Below, piece by piece: positions 23,425 to 36,192 of a stretch of DNA of 64,000 nt (position 1 is its first letter; each line of letters opens with the position of its first letter). The DNA comes from Massariosphaeria phaeospora (taxonomy: Eukaryota > Ascomycota > Dothideomycetes > Pleosporales), in contig JAADJZ010000004.1 of assembly GCA_011032825.1 (NCBI GenBank), forward strand, positions 372,001-436,000. The letters are read 5' to 3'. The notes under the pieces were generated by a model. The model was not told the origin of the DNA. It did no database searches and saw only the letters and a list, made by a program, of their open reading frames with translations. Both the position numbers and the translations under genes were made by a program.

Positions 23425-25100
23425 CTACCCCTGATATACCTTGAAAGGATGCGCCTCCGTGTTAAACACCCACGCATTCTTCCCATCCTTGCCGACCTGC
23501 CACTCTGCCTCGTCGGCAAACGTCAGATAACTGTACTTGAGCACTTCGGCAAACCAGAAGCTCTCCTGGAAATCGGTAAAAGAGCCTCCGCCCGCGACAT
23601 TGACGTTGGAGATGCTGCTGAAGCCGGAGCCCACGCGCGTGTTGGCGGTGACGGCTTGGAAGGCAGTCCACACCCAGTCCTGGTACTTGGTGTCGCCGGT
23701 GGCGCGGTACGCGTAGTAGAAGGACTCGATGACCTCGGGCCGCAGCTGGTACCCGGCGTTGGTGATGGAGAAGCCAGAGGCGTTGTAGAAGGCGGCCTGG
23801 TCGGCGGGCACGCGCGCGGGGTCCCAGTTGAAGCTCTCGGGGCCGATGCCGGTGGCGGTGGCAGTGTAGGTCTCGTGGCAGCCGTTTACCAGCTCGAGCC
23901 CGAAGTCGATGTAGTCCTGGCGTCCGAGGACCTGCCCGCCGAGGATGAAGTTGCCGCCGTCGAAGCATGCCAGGTGCTGCGACACGAGGTCGGGCTTCGG
24001 TCCCTTGTACGCGGCGAGGAAGGTGACTTCGGGCCGGGACGATGGGTGCGAGGCTAGGTGCTTGATGGAAGAGTCCGCGGCCAGGATCCAGCGGTCGCGG
24101 TACAGGCTGTAGCGCTCTGGGTCGTAGATCCACATCTTGATCAGGTATTCGTAGAACGAGTCTGCGCCTCCGACCCAGCCGCCTTCCGCATCGAGGAACT
24201 TGCCGGTTTTGACATCGATACCCATGCCGAGGAGGCCGGGAAAGGGCTCAGACGAAGACGGAGAGGGGGCCAGGAGGTAGGATTGGGCCTTTTCGGCGAG
24301 CGCGGCATATGTCCTGTTACCGGTGAGATCGGCGAGGCGGACCCATTCGAGAACGAGGGTGCCGACGGTGGCCAGGCCGTTGTTGGAGCCGTCGTTGGAT
24401 CGTGTGTCGAAGCGGAGGTTGTTCCAGGGAACGCCTGAGGCGGTCTCGAAGGCGTAGGAAAGATTGTTGGCGAGATGTTGGGACTGAGTTAACAGAGCGT
24501 CGACGTTGGCTTTCTGTATGTAACGATTAGTGGGGGTTTTTGTTTTGGGGACTCGAACGTACGTTTTCTGCGAGATCCGCTAGTGGGCCGCTCAAGAAAT
24601 CGTAACCTGAGATCATGCCACCCAAATAGCGAATAGTTGTCTCGAAGAGCGAGACTTCGCTGTTAGTCTTGCCGTAGTTGATGGTTGGGATGTGTTCTAT
24701 GATCTGATTCACGATGTCCTTCTGTTGCATGACAAGCGCAGTGCTAAGTGCGTCGACAGCTGAAGCGCCCCACTGGTTTCTGTATTTGATGTCTTAGCTT
24801 GAAGTTTGAAGACAGTTTGCGGGAATAGCGTTTACTACTTTCACAATCATTGTCGAAATTGACTGACCTTGAGTTGCTGGATTCGTTCGTGACCGGCTTC
24901 AGCTCATCTCCTGGGAATGCGTATGTATAGTAGCCCTCCCATGACAGTCTGAAGGCATCAATCACAGCTTGTGCACGTTCTTGGTTGGTGGGCGCGCCCG
25001 TCTGTCTCTGGTTGACTTTCAAGTCCCGAGGCACGTTGGCAGGAAGAGCGAGAGCTACGGGGAGCAAGACCCCGAGAGCAAGATAGGATATCCGTGTCAT
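23425..25100 (-). CDS. Secreted GH47 class I alpha-1,2-mannosidase
   Basis: Three exons, 25100-24868, 24779-24563 and 24513-23425, giving 512 aa, typical for secreted fungal class I mannosidases. It trims alpha-1,2-linked mannose from N-glycans. A signal peptide is evident ([18 protein letters not shown]). Family blocks include [44 protein letters not shown]-like [40 protein letters not shown] and [20 protein letters not shown]. The calcium-binding Thr502 lies in the C-terminal FNTEAHP. The Cys pair conserved in fungal members appears present (HLACF, VNGCHET). A TATA-like TTATATA lies at 25176-25182. Confidence 0.95.
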
Positions 25101-25175
25101 GGTGAACCTAGATAGTGAAAGATAACGTCAATGAATAGACACGCCTTTGTTGTGGGAGAACAGAGGAATGCCGGG

Positions 25176-25182
25176 TTATATA
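25176..25182 (-). promoter_or_regulatory. Probable TATA box of the GH47 gene
   Basis: The plus strand reads TTATATA, i.e. TATATAA on the gene strand, about 75 bp upstream of the start codon. Confidence 0.4.
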
Positions 25183-26417
25183 GCTGCGCGAGCGAGCGAC
25201 AACACATTGCTGGAGGCACAACATGGATGTTTGACCTGAACCTCTTTCCTGGTCGTGTCTAGCATGATCATGTACGGCCCCCGGGAGGTCACCTAACGCA
25301 GGTCGATAGCGATCTGCAGCAGCGGCTGAGCACGCTGTGGGGTTGGTAGCCAGGAGCACGAGCAAGACCAGAAGGAGCACATGACAAGATCACGTTAACG
25401 GAAGGTGGGAGTACAGCGTTGCTGGGCGCAGACAGGCCGCTCGCGCTACTTGAACCTGACGAGCTTCGTATTTCGGCGCCGGAATGGAAGCCATGTTCGC
25501 TGCAGTCATCTGACATGCGAACGACCGGCGGGAGGAGCTTGAAAGATCAGATGGGTGGTCCCATGTACGGCCGGGGAGGTTGACTGGATGAGAATCGTGC
25601 TTGAAATATCGGTGAGTTGTTGTCTACCATACCAAATAACGGCCTGGAAGCGGGAGAATTGGCTCCGCAGTACTGGAGAGCGCCTGATGTGGAGGGTGGA
25701 GTCTCAGTGTTGCGCCTCACCGCCTCTAGGCCGTCAACTGGGGCTTCGCCAAGACGCGGGGTGATCGCCAGGGTGCCTGGCCCGGCAGCGGTTAGCCAGC
25801 CACATTCACTGCCCCATCCCCGCCTCCACATCTTATTCCTACGACCAACTACCATCTAGACTACTTCTGCGCCGGATGCTACGCAACATGTTGACTGTAG
25901 TACAAAAGAGATTTATGACCCCTCAGGCGGACCGCGGGATTTGTTGCAAATGTTGGTTCTAACTCTATTTTGCGTGTCAAACTGACATGTCAAAAGCCTG
26001 GGAAGCATAGGAGTTAGCGGCATGATTTCATTTTGCTTCACTTGTTCCTAGGATACCATTCACTACCCTAAGCCCGCCTTGCATCGATGAAGTGCTGTTG
26101 GGCTGGGACCAATGACCAATCTCTTCGACGGTTCCCTGGCAGTCCGGCATGACGCTGACTCCATGTCTGTCCGACTGACAACGTCTACACAGCAAGAAGA
26201 CCGATATTGGATTAAGATCTTTTCTCCGAGGTAGAATCGATATGCGGCGTGCACATGTCGAACTCTAGATACTGATACTTGGAATTTTTCCGGGGCGTGC
26301 CTCAAAGGATAACAGAGCCTTGGAAGTAGGTTGGAGTGCCATGTCCCGCTAGACGTTGTACTTTAGCTTATACTGCAGTACGGAGGCCATAGCTGGTTGG
26401 CAAGGCTTGTGTACGTC
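25183..26417. other. Intergenic spacer, nothing recognised
   Basis: About 1.2 kb between the GH47 promoter and the 3' end of EFG1. Overlapping short frames near 25547-25859 on both strands have no recognisable domain. No transposon terminus was seen. Confidence 0.45.
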
Positions 26418-27362
26418 TTATTCAAAGAAACCTCCATCACTCTCGTCTCCCTCATCGGGAACAGCTGATGCCTTCGTGTCTTTGAGCATCTGTTGCATGG
26501 TCCCAGATTGAGGCTTCCTCTTATCCTTCTTCTTCTGCTTCTTTTCTTCTGAAACCTTATCTTCCAGTCGTCGAGTTACCGCGCCCGGCTTGCTGTCCCG
26601 CAGTTGTCTCAAAGTTCCTTCAATCATCGCTTGCTCGACTGCCTTCCACATTTCGGGGTCGCCCTTAGGTCCGTCCACTTGGTCACCACTCTGTTGGTTG
26701 GACAGCTCGTCGTCGTTCGTCGGCTCATCCGATTTGCTGGCTCCTTGGCTTGTCTTCGGGTATAGAGAGGAGTAGGGCTTCAGCAGAGGATAGTATGTGG
26801 TGTAGCTGAGATCGACCTCGACGTTGTGGATTCTGCGTAGGAGATCTGCTCTCTCCGATTGATCTTCGAGCGAGGTAAGCTCCTTGTACAGGCGCTTGAG
26901 GATCCTCGTGGCCTTGCGTCGATCTACACTCCGTCAGCACTTATGACATGTAATTATTTATGTACCATGCGCGGGGCTGTACTGACCAAAAAACCTCACT
27001 TGGTGGTATTTGCCAATTATCTTCGTCCGAAACTCTGCCTCGCGCTTTGCAGCCGTCTTCTCCGCCAGCTCATGCTCGCACGTCTCCAGCTCTCTTTCGC
27101 GATCGACGCGCACATTGGCGGGCATTCTGTACTTGGGGTCACAGTCTACCCGATCCAGTAGGCGCTTCAGATCACGTATCCGGCTTCTCAGCTCGCTCGA
27201 GGAAGTCGTCTTTTGCTCGTCCTGTGACGGCTGCGGCCGCCGGTGTCCTTTCGCCTTGCTGTAAGGTCCGCGTGCTTGAAAGTTGTCCCGCTGCTTCTTT
27301 GCCGACTTCTGTCCATCGCGCCCTTCTCCGGAAAGCTCGGTACGTTTGCGTTTCTGCGACAT
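26418..27362 (-). CDS. EFG1: rRNA-processing protein EFG1
   Basis: Two exons, 27362-26987 and 26923-26418, giving 293 aa. Efg1 is a nucleolar protein of the small-subunit processome needed for 18S rRNA maturation. The Efg1 domain (PF10153) is visible: SRIRDLKRLLDR, VRVDRERELETCEHEL, GKYHQVRFFDRRKATRILKRL and YTTYYPLLKPYSSLY, mostly helical and charged. The C-terminal part is Lys/Glu-rich and low complexity. The start at 27362 (MSQKRKR) is preferred over an upstream in-frame ATG at 27488. It is head-to-head with SEA4 across 254 bp. Confidence 0.92.
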
Positions 27363-27616
27363 GGTTGGCGGGTTGGTGGACGGAAGCCAGAAAATCCGCT
27401 GCTCGAAAGTTTTAGCGGGGCCGCAATGCCAAGCACGAGCTAGTCCGAGCGACATCCACCGCAACGACCGCTTCCTCTTTGGCGACATCCACCATGATCA
27501 CACGTTTCTCCAGGAGCGAGTTCATCCTGTTCGTGCTCTCGGATCCTTAGCGGACTTGGTTTACCCCGGTTACGCTTAGGTCCAACCACGCGAGTGGCCT
27601 AGATCACCATAGTAGT
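27363..27616. promoter_or_regulatory. Bidirectional promoter between EFG1 and SEA4
   Basis: The two start codons are 254 bp apart and point away from each other. A 12-bp direct repeat, GCGACATCCACC, occurs at 27449-27460 and 27482-27493. Confidence 0.5.
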
Positions 27617-30561
27617 ATGGACGCAGCGATACGGTGGTCGCCTCATTCGACCCAATACAACCCTCGGTTCCTTATCATCGACGTGGCCAGCAATCGCCTC
27701 CGTCTGTGTCAACTTGACAAGTTTGACAAGAACAAGGTCAAATACAAACAGCTATGTGTTCGAGACAAGCTTCCTAATTATACCGCCTTCGACTGGTCCA
27801 AGGCAGACGAGCACCTTGTTGCAATTGGTTCCGCATCAGGGGAAGCTGTTATAGTACAGCTTGATCCCGACCGTCCTCAAACTGAATGGATCCATTCCTT
27901 CCCCATCAAGCACCAGAGAAAATGTAACTCCATAGCGTTCAGTTCCAAGAACTTTCTTGCCACCGGTCTAGACCGAGTCCGCAATGATGTTTGCTTGAAT
28001 ATTTACGATGTTGGCTCTCCAACAATGACATCATCCTCAGAGCCATACAAGAAACTGGCCAGCTCTGAAGCAATCTCAAGCATTAAGTTCTTTTCCGGTC
28101 AGCCAGACACCCTAGTTGCGGGCGTTGCCCGGGCATATATTCGCATATATGATCTTAGAGGTCAGTTAAGAGTTTTGTGTGGCAAGCCTTTCTCTAACAT
28201 GTTCTAGATTCCGGTACTTCGGGAATAGCCCAGTATCAAACTCGACAAGTACACAACATTGCCATAGACCCCTTGGACGAGAACTACTTCATCTCAGCCG
28301 GCACAACAGGCGATCCCACCGTGACTGTATGGGATCAGCGTTTTGTCAAACAGAGAACCTCCAGCGACCCAACGGCCAATGGTTCGGTGCTAGAATTTCG
28401 GCCTGTAGTAGACAATAGTCAGTCTGCTACTATCTGGAGTCTACGCTATTGCGGCACTAAAAGGGCAACCTTTGGCGTACTAGCGAACACTGGGGAATTC
28501 AAGATAATCGAGCTGGCCCAGCACTCTCATCAAGCTACGCCTCATTCCGCATCGGCTGCAGGACCCAACGCCCAATCCTGGGCTTCCCCTCATTACACCA
28601 AGATCTCCCATAACTTAAGATATCCGTCGCATGACGAGCGTAGCCGGCAGAACAATCAAGCCCGAGTAGTTGCATACGATTTCATGACTGCTGGTAACCC
28701 TCTTGGTGGGCAGTGTGTACTTGCTTTGAATCCGAACCGAGATATCGAGGCTATCAAAGTTCCGACCCCTGCGCCCAAACTCAACATAACGGCATTAGAA
28801 GAGATCTTCCGAGACAGAACCATCATTGCCAAACCGAGCCCGCGGCAGGGGGTCGTCGCAGAAGACCTGATTGATCTTCAAAATAAGACACTGAGTGAAA
28901 AGCATGAGATCACACCTGGTCCTAGGGACACCCTTTCCGGAAGATTGGACAAGCTGACTATTGACCATCCTCGCCGCAACATTCCATTGTTATCAGCATC
29001 AGAGTCGAGCAGCAAAATGCATGAAGACCTTCTGACTCTGGCATATCCCGACGTGAAGAGCCCTCTTTCAGAGTACCTGAAGACACTACAAACACAAAAG
29101 CGGCGGTGTCAGGAAGGATATAATCTCGATTGCCGCAAAAACATAGAAATCGTAGCGAATGACCCCTGGCTCGTAGAGACATGGAGTCTCGTTGAAAGAA
29201 TGGACATGCACGCCTGGGGAGATGGGATGGTGGGTAACGGACTGGACCTGAAGTATCTCGGGTTGACCGCGATCATGAGCAATAAACTCAAGATGTATGA
29301 TCAACGGCTCATCGACCCGGACGCTAAAACGTCGCAAGACATCTTCATTGATGCCGTCAAAGAGATATGTGAGAGCAAAGAGTTCCCACCATTTATTGGT
29401 ACTTTTACGCATCTTCCGGAGAACCGGCAACTGTGTTTATCACTTTGCGGATGGAATCTCTCCAAGAAGGGCCTCAGGGAACGGTGTTCAAAACTCATGG
29501 ACGACGGACAGTACTACAAGGCAATAGTCATTGCGGTTTTCCAAGGGTATAAGGACGTTGCTCTTGATCTTCTGAAAGAAACTCTACAGCAGAAGCAACT
29601 CGAGAACATCGGTCTAGGTGCAGTCATAGCCTGTGACTCGGTTAATGAGGACCAACGCCACTTGTGTTCCTGGATGGCAGACATGACCGATGAGCCGTAT
29701 CTGAAAGGCTTACTCGCGTACTTCATCAGTGGAGACTGGAGCAGTGTTGTTGATATGACACAGCTATCGCTTACGGACCGCGTAGGAGTCGCACTCAAAT
29801 ATCTGAGTGACGATAAGCTTTCTCACTTCCTCAAACTAAGCACGCAAGAGACCGTTGCGTACGGTAATATCGAAGGACTACTCCTCACCGGGCTGACCGC
29901 GCGTGCAATGGATCTGTTGGAGCACTATATCAGTAAGTTCGGCGACCTGCAATCGGCAGTGCTTATCTTGTCGCGGGCCTGCCCACTCTACATTCAAGAC
30001 CCTCGCTGGGCGCTCTGGAAAGACATCTACCTGCACCAAATGCAAGTATGGCGGACCTTCCTTGAGCGGACGCAGTACATCAAGGCGCACAACCTCCGAT
30101 GTGTTACCCGCGAAGGACGAAGCCTCAACAAGCCTTCGTCCCCGTCTATCGCCATCCGATGTCCCAACTGCCACCAAAACCTAGCCCTGCGGAAGGATCC
30201 CAAGACGGTACGCCAACACCTAGTGACGGTCTCGGATCGCTCCAAAGCTCCACATCACGTAGGTCCGCAGCCACGCCCCCACCCCCCGAAAGGTACCGTG
30301 AGCTCACCTGCTCTGGCCTGTCCAAACTGCAACGCCCAGATGCCGAGATGCGGGCTCTGCATGATGTGGCTGGGTTCACCGGATCCGAGCAAGGTTGGTG
30401 CGGCACAGACGCTGAAAGAAGAAGACTCGGAGGCTAGATTGATGGTGTTTTGCATGAACTGTACTCATGGGTTCCACGGGCATCATGCGAGAGACTGGTT
30501 TGCAAGACATGCGATGTGTCCTGTGCCGGACTGCCAGTGCATGTGCGGGCTGCTGAAATGA
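27617..30561 (+). CDS. SEA4: SEA complex (GATOR2-like) subunit SEA4/Mio, WD40 plus C-terminal zinc-binding domain
   Basis: Two exons, 27617-28160 and 28208-30561, giving 965 aa. Sea4 (metazoan MIOS) is part of the vacuole-associated SEA/GATOR2 complex that relays amino-acid supply to TORC1. The N-terminus MDAAIRWSP starts a WD40 propeller (for example VTVWDQRF, TIWSLRYC). The middle is an alpha-solenoid. The last ~100 residues form a Cys/His-rich RING-like module (CPNCNAQMPRCGLCMMWLG, then FCMNCTHGFHGHHARDWF and the final CPVPDCQCMC), the signature of Mio proteins. An additional CPNCHQNL precedes it. The assignment rests on this architecture; other SEA subunits (SEA2, SEA3) have different C-termini. 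Confidence 0.88.
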
Positions 30562-31408
30562 GTAGACGGAGACGAGAGTGGCCACGATAAGCAGCGTCTC
30601 TCGAATTGGCCGTCCGCGTCTGTCTTAGCTGGGATGCAAGACAACGGCGATGTCTGATATGTGGATGCGGGATTATCGTCCCATTTTCGTATCGGCCTGT
30701 TTGATCAGAGCGTCGGGCTAGACAGACAGCATAAATTTGAACAATGCGTTCTTGCTTCCATTTGGCGCAATGGGGACCGCAAAGACACGAAGTATAGTGA
30801 TACCCATTGATGATGGAGGAGCAAGCGGTGAATGGGCCTAGACAACTCTGGACATGAATTATTGTGTAGATTGCTCCACGACAGTGAGGTTACAAGGACT
30901 AAAGGGGAAGGGAAGCTAGAGGTAATCATCTGGTGATATCTCAAACAGGGCTGCTGTTTGCATGTATGTGGTTCGGAATCGCACGACACAATGGATGTGT
31001 GCCAACGCCACGACTGAACATGCGTAGTTTTCGTAGACGCCAAACCACCCTAACAATATCCCAGTTCCCTAATGCATTCCGGAAATCCTTTTTACACCCA
31101 CGTCTGATTCGAAGAATTGCCGCGCAGGGTCGAAGCACTAGTCAGGATGCGGAGGTGCCACTGTGGCTTTGCCCGTAACCGCCCTCACCTCGAGTCGAAA
31201 CTCATCACACTGACCAGGCACTCACTCCCATCTTATGACCTCGCCGTCGGCCGCCCAGCAGCCCGCACACGCCCACGACGCCTGAGGACCACCGCCCGCC
31301 GCCCGCCTACAAGACCGAGCTACATGTCTGCTCCCTAGACGGCCTGTTGCGCCTGCACCGCTGCAGGCTCCCTCTCCGCCTCTCCGCCTCTCCGCCGCGC
31401 TGCCCGCC
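30562..31408. other. Intergenic spacer, CT-rich near the kinase start
   Basis: About 850 bases between two plus-strand genes. The last ~50 bp before ATG 31409 are pyrimidine-rich with repeated CTCCGCCT, as often seen at fungal transcription starts. No gene was recognised. Confidence 0.45.
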
Positions 31409-34400
31409 ATGTCGTCCGCTCGCTATGCCCACCCGCCGGCGTCTTCAGTGCCCCAACAGGCCGCTGCTGCCTCCGCCTTCCGCGCGCCTGCTGCTGTCTC
31501 GAACGCCCCGCCCGGCACTTTTACTCCGGGCACCAAAGTCCAGGTGGGCGGTCACCGGGTCACCATCGAAAAGTACCTGTCCGAGGGCGGCTTCGCCCAC
31601 GTCTACCTCGTCCGCGTCCCCAAATCGGCCGCGCCCACGCCGGAGCTCTCGGTGCTGAAGCGAGTCGCTGTGCCGGACAAAGATGCACTGGCGAACATGC
31701 GGACTGAGGTTGAGACGATGAAGAAGCTGAAGGGCCACAAGCACATTGTGACGTACATGGACTCGCACGCCTCGCAGCTGAAGGGCGGCGGCTACGAAGT
31801 CTTTCTGCTCATGGAGTACTGCAATGGCGGCGGGCTGATTGACTTCATGAACACGCGGCTGCAGCACCGCCTTACGGAGCCAGAGATCCTGCACATCTTC
31901 TCCGATGTAGCCGAGGGGGTTGCGACGATGCACTACCTCAAGCCCCCGCTATTGCACCGCGATCTCAAGGTCGAAAACGTCTTGATCACCACGTCGGGTT
32001 CTACGCGCATATATAAGCTTTGCGATTTTGGGTCCACGGCGCCCCCGAGGCCCGCTGCGAAGACGGCCGCCGAGGGCAGGCTGATCGAGGACGATGTACA
32101 GCGACACACGACGCTGCAGTACCGGAGTCCGGAGATGATCGATGTATACCGAAAGCAGCCCATAGACGAGAAGAGCGATATTTGGGCCTTGGGGGTGCTC
32201 CTGTACAAGCTGTGTTACTACACGACGCCGTTTGAAGAGGTGGGGCAGATGGCTATCTTGAATGCCAGCTTCAAATATCCTGCATACCCCCAGTTTTCGG
32301 ACCGGATGAAGAAGCTTATTGGTGCGCACCTCCTGCCGATTTGAATCTTCGAACTAATCTTCGCACAGCTTGGACGTTGCGCGAGGATCCTCAGCATCGG
32401 CCCAATATCTACCAAGTAGTAGTCGAGGTGTGCTCCATGAGGCACAGAAATGTGCCTATCAAAGACGTACGCTGGCAGGACTATTGCACGTGCGTTGAAC
32501 TGACGCATTGTAGATCTACTCCAACCGGACCCAGTCAGAAGATCGAAGAAACCAGCAATTGCCGACTCCTGACACAGTTTCCTCGCCTCCAGTAATAGGC
32601 CTACAGAAGGTTGCACCCGTGCAGAAGGTGCAATCTATTCCAGATATCACGCCCATGAGACGGGGCAGGCCGACCGCACCTACGCAACAAGCTCCCGCGG
32701 CCCAGCCGAGCCCATCCCCTCTAAGAGGAACCTCATCGGATCCGTTTGCAGCATTAGACTCCCAGAACGTGCAAGTCCGGAGTGCAGCTGCGGATGAGCT
32801 AGCAGCACGATTCCCCTCGCTGGATGAATTTTCTTTGCTGCATGATCGAGGGCAGAAGTTCGAGTTTGATCAGACGGCGACTACACCAGATCCCGACCTT
32901 ACCAAACGAGTCACACAGGCACTTGCCGATGATGCCTTTGCACTTCCACCCATGGCTAAGGTTGAGTCCGCTCCCGCCGCGAAGCCTGCGTCCAGTACAC
33001 CTTCAGCCGCTCTGTCGAGGTCGGCATCCGCCAGGAAACCCAAGCCATATCAGCCTGCGCCAGCCAGCCCAATACCTTCCAATCCTGTCATACACCAGCC
33101 GACTCCGCAACGGGTAAACATGGTATCCACTGGTATTCAGACCTCACCGTCACCTTCGCCGATCCCTCAAAAACTGCCCGATATCAACAAGCGGCCGATA
33201 TGGCGCGTACCGGACGCTCCGCATCACACCCGTACCGCAAGCCAGCCTCGGGCTTTCGAAAGGCCACATCCAAGTCCATCGTCACTGAAACCAGACTATG
33301 CACTACCAGAGCGGCCATCGTTGCTGAGTGGTGCAAGATCCAGATCCCATACCTCTACTTTGACTATTCCGAAGTCACCCGCGTCATCACGACCTTCGTT
33401 GGAGAGCCAGCGTCCTTCGCCACTGGACTTGGGCAGCTCACTGGACCGGTCGAAGTCCGCAAACTCTCACCCTCGACCTGTGAGCATGCATGTCGAATCT
33501 AACCTTGACTACCTAAGAGACCGCGAAATGGCTTCTGGTCGCAACTTTGATGCAAGATCTTTATCGCGAGGCCCATCAACCACCGTCCATAAGCCTTCAG
33601 ATCCCGAGCCCGAGGAAAAGAATATCACCTCAAATGTTGAATTCCTCCGCGCGATGGAGAAGGAAGATGATGCACAGAAGAACAAGCGAAGAAGTAGCAG
33701 TCAATCCAAGCACAACAAGCGGTCTAGTCTGTCCTCCATAACAAGCAACACTAAGAGTATCGTCAAGGGCAGATTCGGCGATGCTTTCAGGAAGTTCGAA
33801 AGCAACAACACCGGCGGGACACAAGAGCGCGAATCCCCGCTCACGCCGACAGGCCAATTCACCGACCCTCGCGGGAAAGCACTAACACCAATCGCCGGTT
33901 CAGAAGCGACAGGCGGAACCAGCGACGACGAGCGTGCCATCGACGAAACGCAAGACCTCCCCCCGGAAGTCCGCCGCGAACTCGAAAGACGACGCCTCAG
34001 CCAAGAAGAACGCCGCGTAGAAGCTGCCGCCGCAGAATACCGTCAGCGCCTCGCCCAACAGGGCGATCACGGCAAGGGCAAAGCCGGCTCCTCCCGCGCA
34101 TCCACGATCCAAAACCGCGTCAAGTCCCTCCTCGTCGAAAGCAGTAAGCCCGCACCCAACAGTCGCACAACAGAGGGCTACGGCAAATACACCGACACCG
34201 GCAAACCCCTCCCCTCGCGCCCTCAAGACCCACCAGCTGCGCGAGCTCCTCGTCCCGCAATCGCCCGCAAACCCATCGCCCTGCCCCCACAATCCCAACA
34301 CCGCTCCCCCACCGATCTCGCCTACCCCAAACCCCGCGCCCCTCCCACCTCCACCGCCCAAATCCAACCCCCTCCCCCATCCGCATCCGCCCCGCCCGCT

Positions 34401-34700
34401 ATAGCAACCCGCCCCGCCGTCAACACCACCGGCCCGCGGCCCTCCGCGCCGCCCAAACCCAAGGCGCTGCGCACAGGCGGCGACTACACCGGCCCCGCAG
34501 GGAAACAGCAGCAGCTCCAAAGTCCCATCGTCGGCGTCAAAGACAAGCCCATGGCCGCCAAGCCCGACGACGAGTGGGACATGGCTAGTTTCAGTAAGCG
34601 CTACCCGAGTCTGAGCGGCTTGGAGATGGTCGAGACGGAGATTCCGTCAAGGAGCGGTGGCGGCGGCGTGCCGAGTAAGGGGGCGGTGAGGGATGTTTGA
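31409..34700 (+). CDS. Ark/Prk (AAK1/GAK) family serine/threonine protein kinase
   Basis: Three exons, 31409-32321, 32369-32466 and 32514-34700, giving 1065 aa. These kinases regulate the actin cytoskeleton and endocytic adaptors. The kinase domain covers about 47-335: a Gly-rich loop (LSEGGFAHVYLV), Lys84, the HRDLKVEN catalytic loop with Asp185, and DFG at 206-208. The activation segment TTLQYRSPEMIDVY is a family hallmark. The closing WTLREDPQHRPNIYQVV follows the first intron. The C-terminal ~700 residues are Pro/Ser-rich and probably disordered, as in yeast Ark1/Prk1/Akl1, with SDPFAALD adaptor-like motifs. It is convergent with GRR1. Confidence 0.92.
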
Positions 34701-34849
34701 TCGATGTTTGTGCGGGGTTAAAGGGGGTGGGGAGTGGAGAGGGGCTGGGAGATGGGTTGAGTTAAGGGCCATGAGATTCGGTTCGGTAGGCTTGCCGATT
34801 CGAGGCGATTCGAGGCGATTGATCTGGGTGAGCTGAGCTGAGCTGGAAT

Positions 34850-34870
34850 GGACTGGACTGGACTGGACTG
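34850..34870. repeat. GGACT tandem repeat
   Basis: Four consecutive GGACT units follow a short GAGCT run in the 3' region of the kinase gene. Confidence 0.8.
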
Positions 34871-35508
34871 CATTGGCATGTGTTGATCTATAGACGAAAG
34901 TGGATATTGCGATATAGCGCAGTTGAGCGGAGCGCAGCTGAGCTTCTGGTCTTTCTTGTCTTGTCTTGTTGAGTAGATGCGCATTTCAAGCACAGGCAAA
35001 GACAAAGACAAGGGCCACCAACCACTATAAAGCGTAACCTGGTTACTTGCCCACGCAGCGCACGCCCGCATGTGAAGAACACATACATACTTTTAGAATA
35101 TACACCTACCTACCTTAGACATGAGAAACAGCGGATATAACTTAACTTGGCATGCGTAGTGAGCGAGTGAGTGGTAGTGGTGCAGCGCATCCCATCAGCG
35201 TCCTCTCAGGGAAAACAAACCAAAGAAAAAAGGTATTCAAACTTTGCTTGCTATTTGTTTATTGCACTGCACTGCACGCCACGCCACGGCACGACCTCTG
35301 CCCGAACGACATGACATGGCCGCTTGCCCTGCCTAGCAAAACGCAAAACACAAACACAAACGCAAACACAACGCCGGAGACCCTTGTCGTTAGCCTGCCA
35401 CATATCCATGGCTAAGACTGACTGCCTGACTGACTGACTGGTGTTTGTTCCTATCAGACACCATACACAAACACACAAACACACACACATCAAGGGGTAT
35501 CGTGACCG

Positions 35509-35536
35509 TCCTTCCTTCCCTCCCTCCTTCCCTCCC
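35509..35536. repeat. Homopyrimidine tract (CCTT/CCTC repeats)
   Basis: All bases are C or T on the plus strand over 28 bp, with mirror-like symmetry that could form triplex DNA. Confidence 0.75.
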
Positions 35537-36192
35537 ATCGCGACCCCGATTCAACCCATCGCATCACATCCGGGCAGTCTCGTTCCAATCCATGGCATTG
35601 CCAATCCTGTACATTCATTCATTCACTCTACCCGCGAGTCGTCACCCACGCCATACCACACACACACACACACGACCAGACACATGTAGTAGCAAGAAGA
35701 AGAAAAAACACCGGCCGTACCAATCGTTTGATGTCGTTTCGTGCGTGCGTCCCGTGCGTCCATCCCGTTCCGCGTGCGTGTAGAGAAAAGGAAAATGCCC
35801 AGGAAGACAGACGGTAAGACGACAAGGTAGATGGTGGATAAGAGAGAGAGGGCGAGATTCAGCGCTCAAAGTGGAGCGGAGCCGAGTAGAGCTGAGCTGT
35901 GACCGTGTGATACCAATGCGAACGCCGAAATGCATGCCAAAGGAAACCCGTTTTCCGGTAAGGGAGATAGCGGAGGGTTGAGCGTGCTCTGTACCGTATA
36001 AACTTGCAATGTTTGCCAACCGTTTGTAGAGTAGAGCAGGCAGAAATCGGAAGGTTGGGCGAAAGTAGAGCTGATGAGATTGGCGGCAGGAGCTTTATTG
36101 GAGCTCGGGATGATCCGCCGTGTTAGCGATTGGCAGACGTTGTAAGTTCAAACGGTACTACCATTCGCGGACAGGCAGAGGTCAGACACCGT

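Larger units (their letters stand above)
34701..36192. other. Microsatellite-rich spacer between convergent genes
   Basis: It contains GAGCT and GGACT runs (34830-34870), GACT runs (35416-35441), CA-rich stretches (35461-35489 and 35658-35675) and a pyrimidine tract built on CCTT/CCTC (35509-35536). No coding signal was recognised; open frames here are made of these repeats. Confidence 0.75.

Noticed and set aside
33900..34520. Minus-strand Gly-rich open frame opposite the kinase tail
   Set aside because: It mirrors the Pro-rich low-complexity coding sequence of the kinase and has no independent support.
35251..35783. Several overlapping open frames in the convergent spacer
   Set aside because: They are translations of CA, CT and GACT microsatellites.
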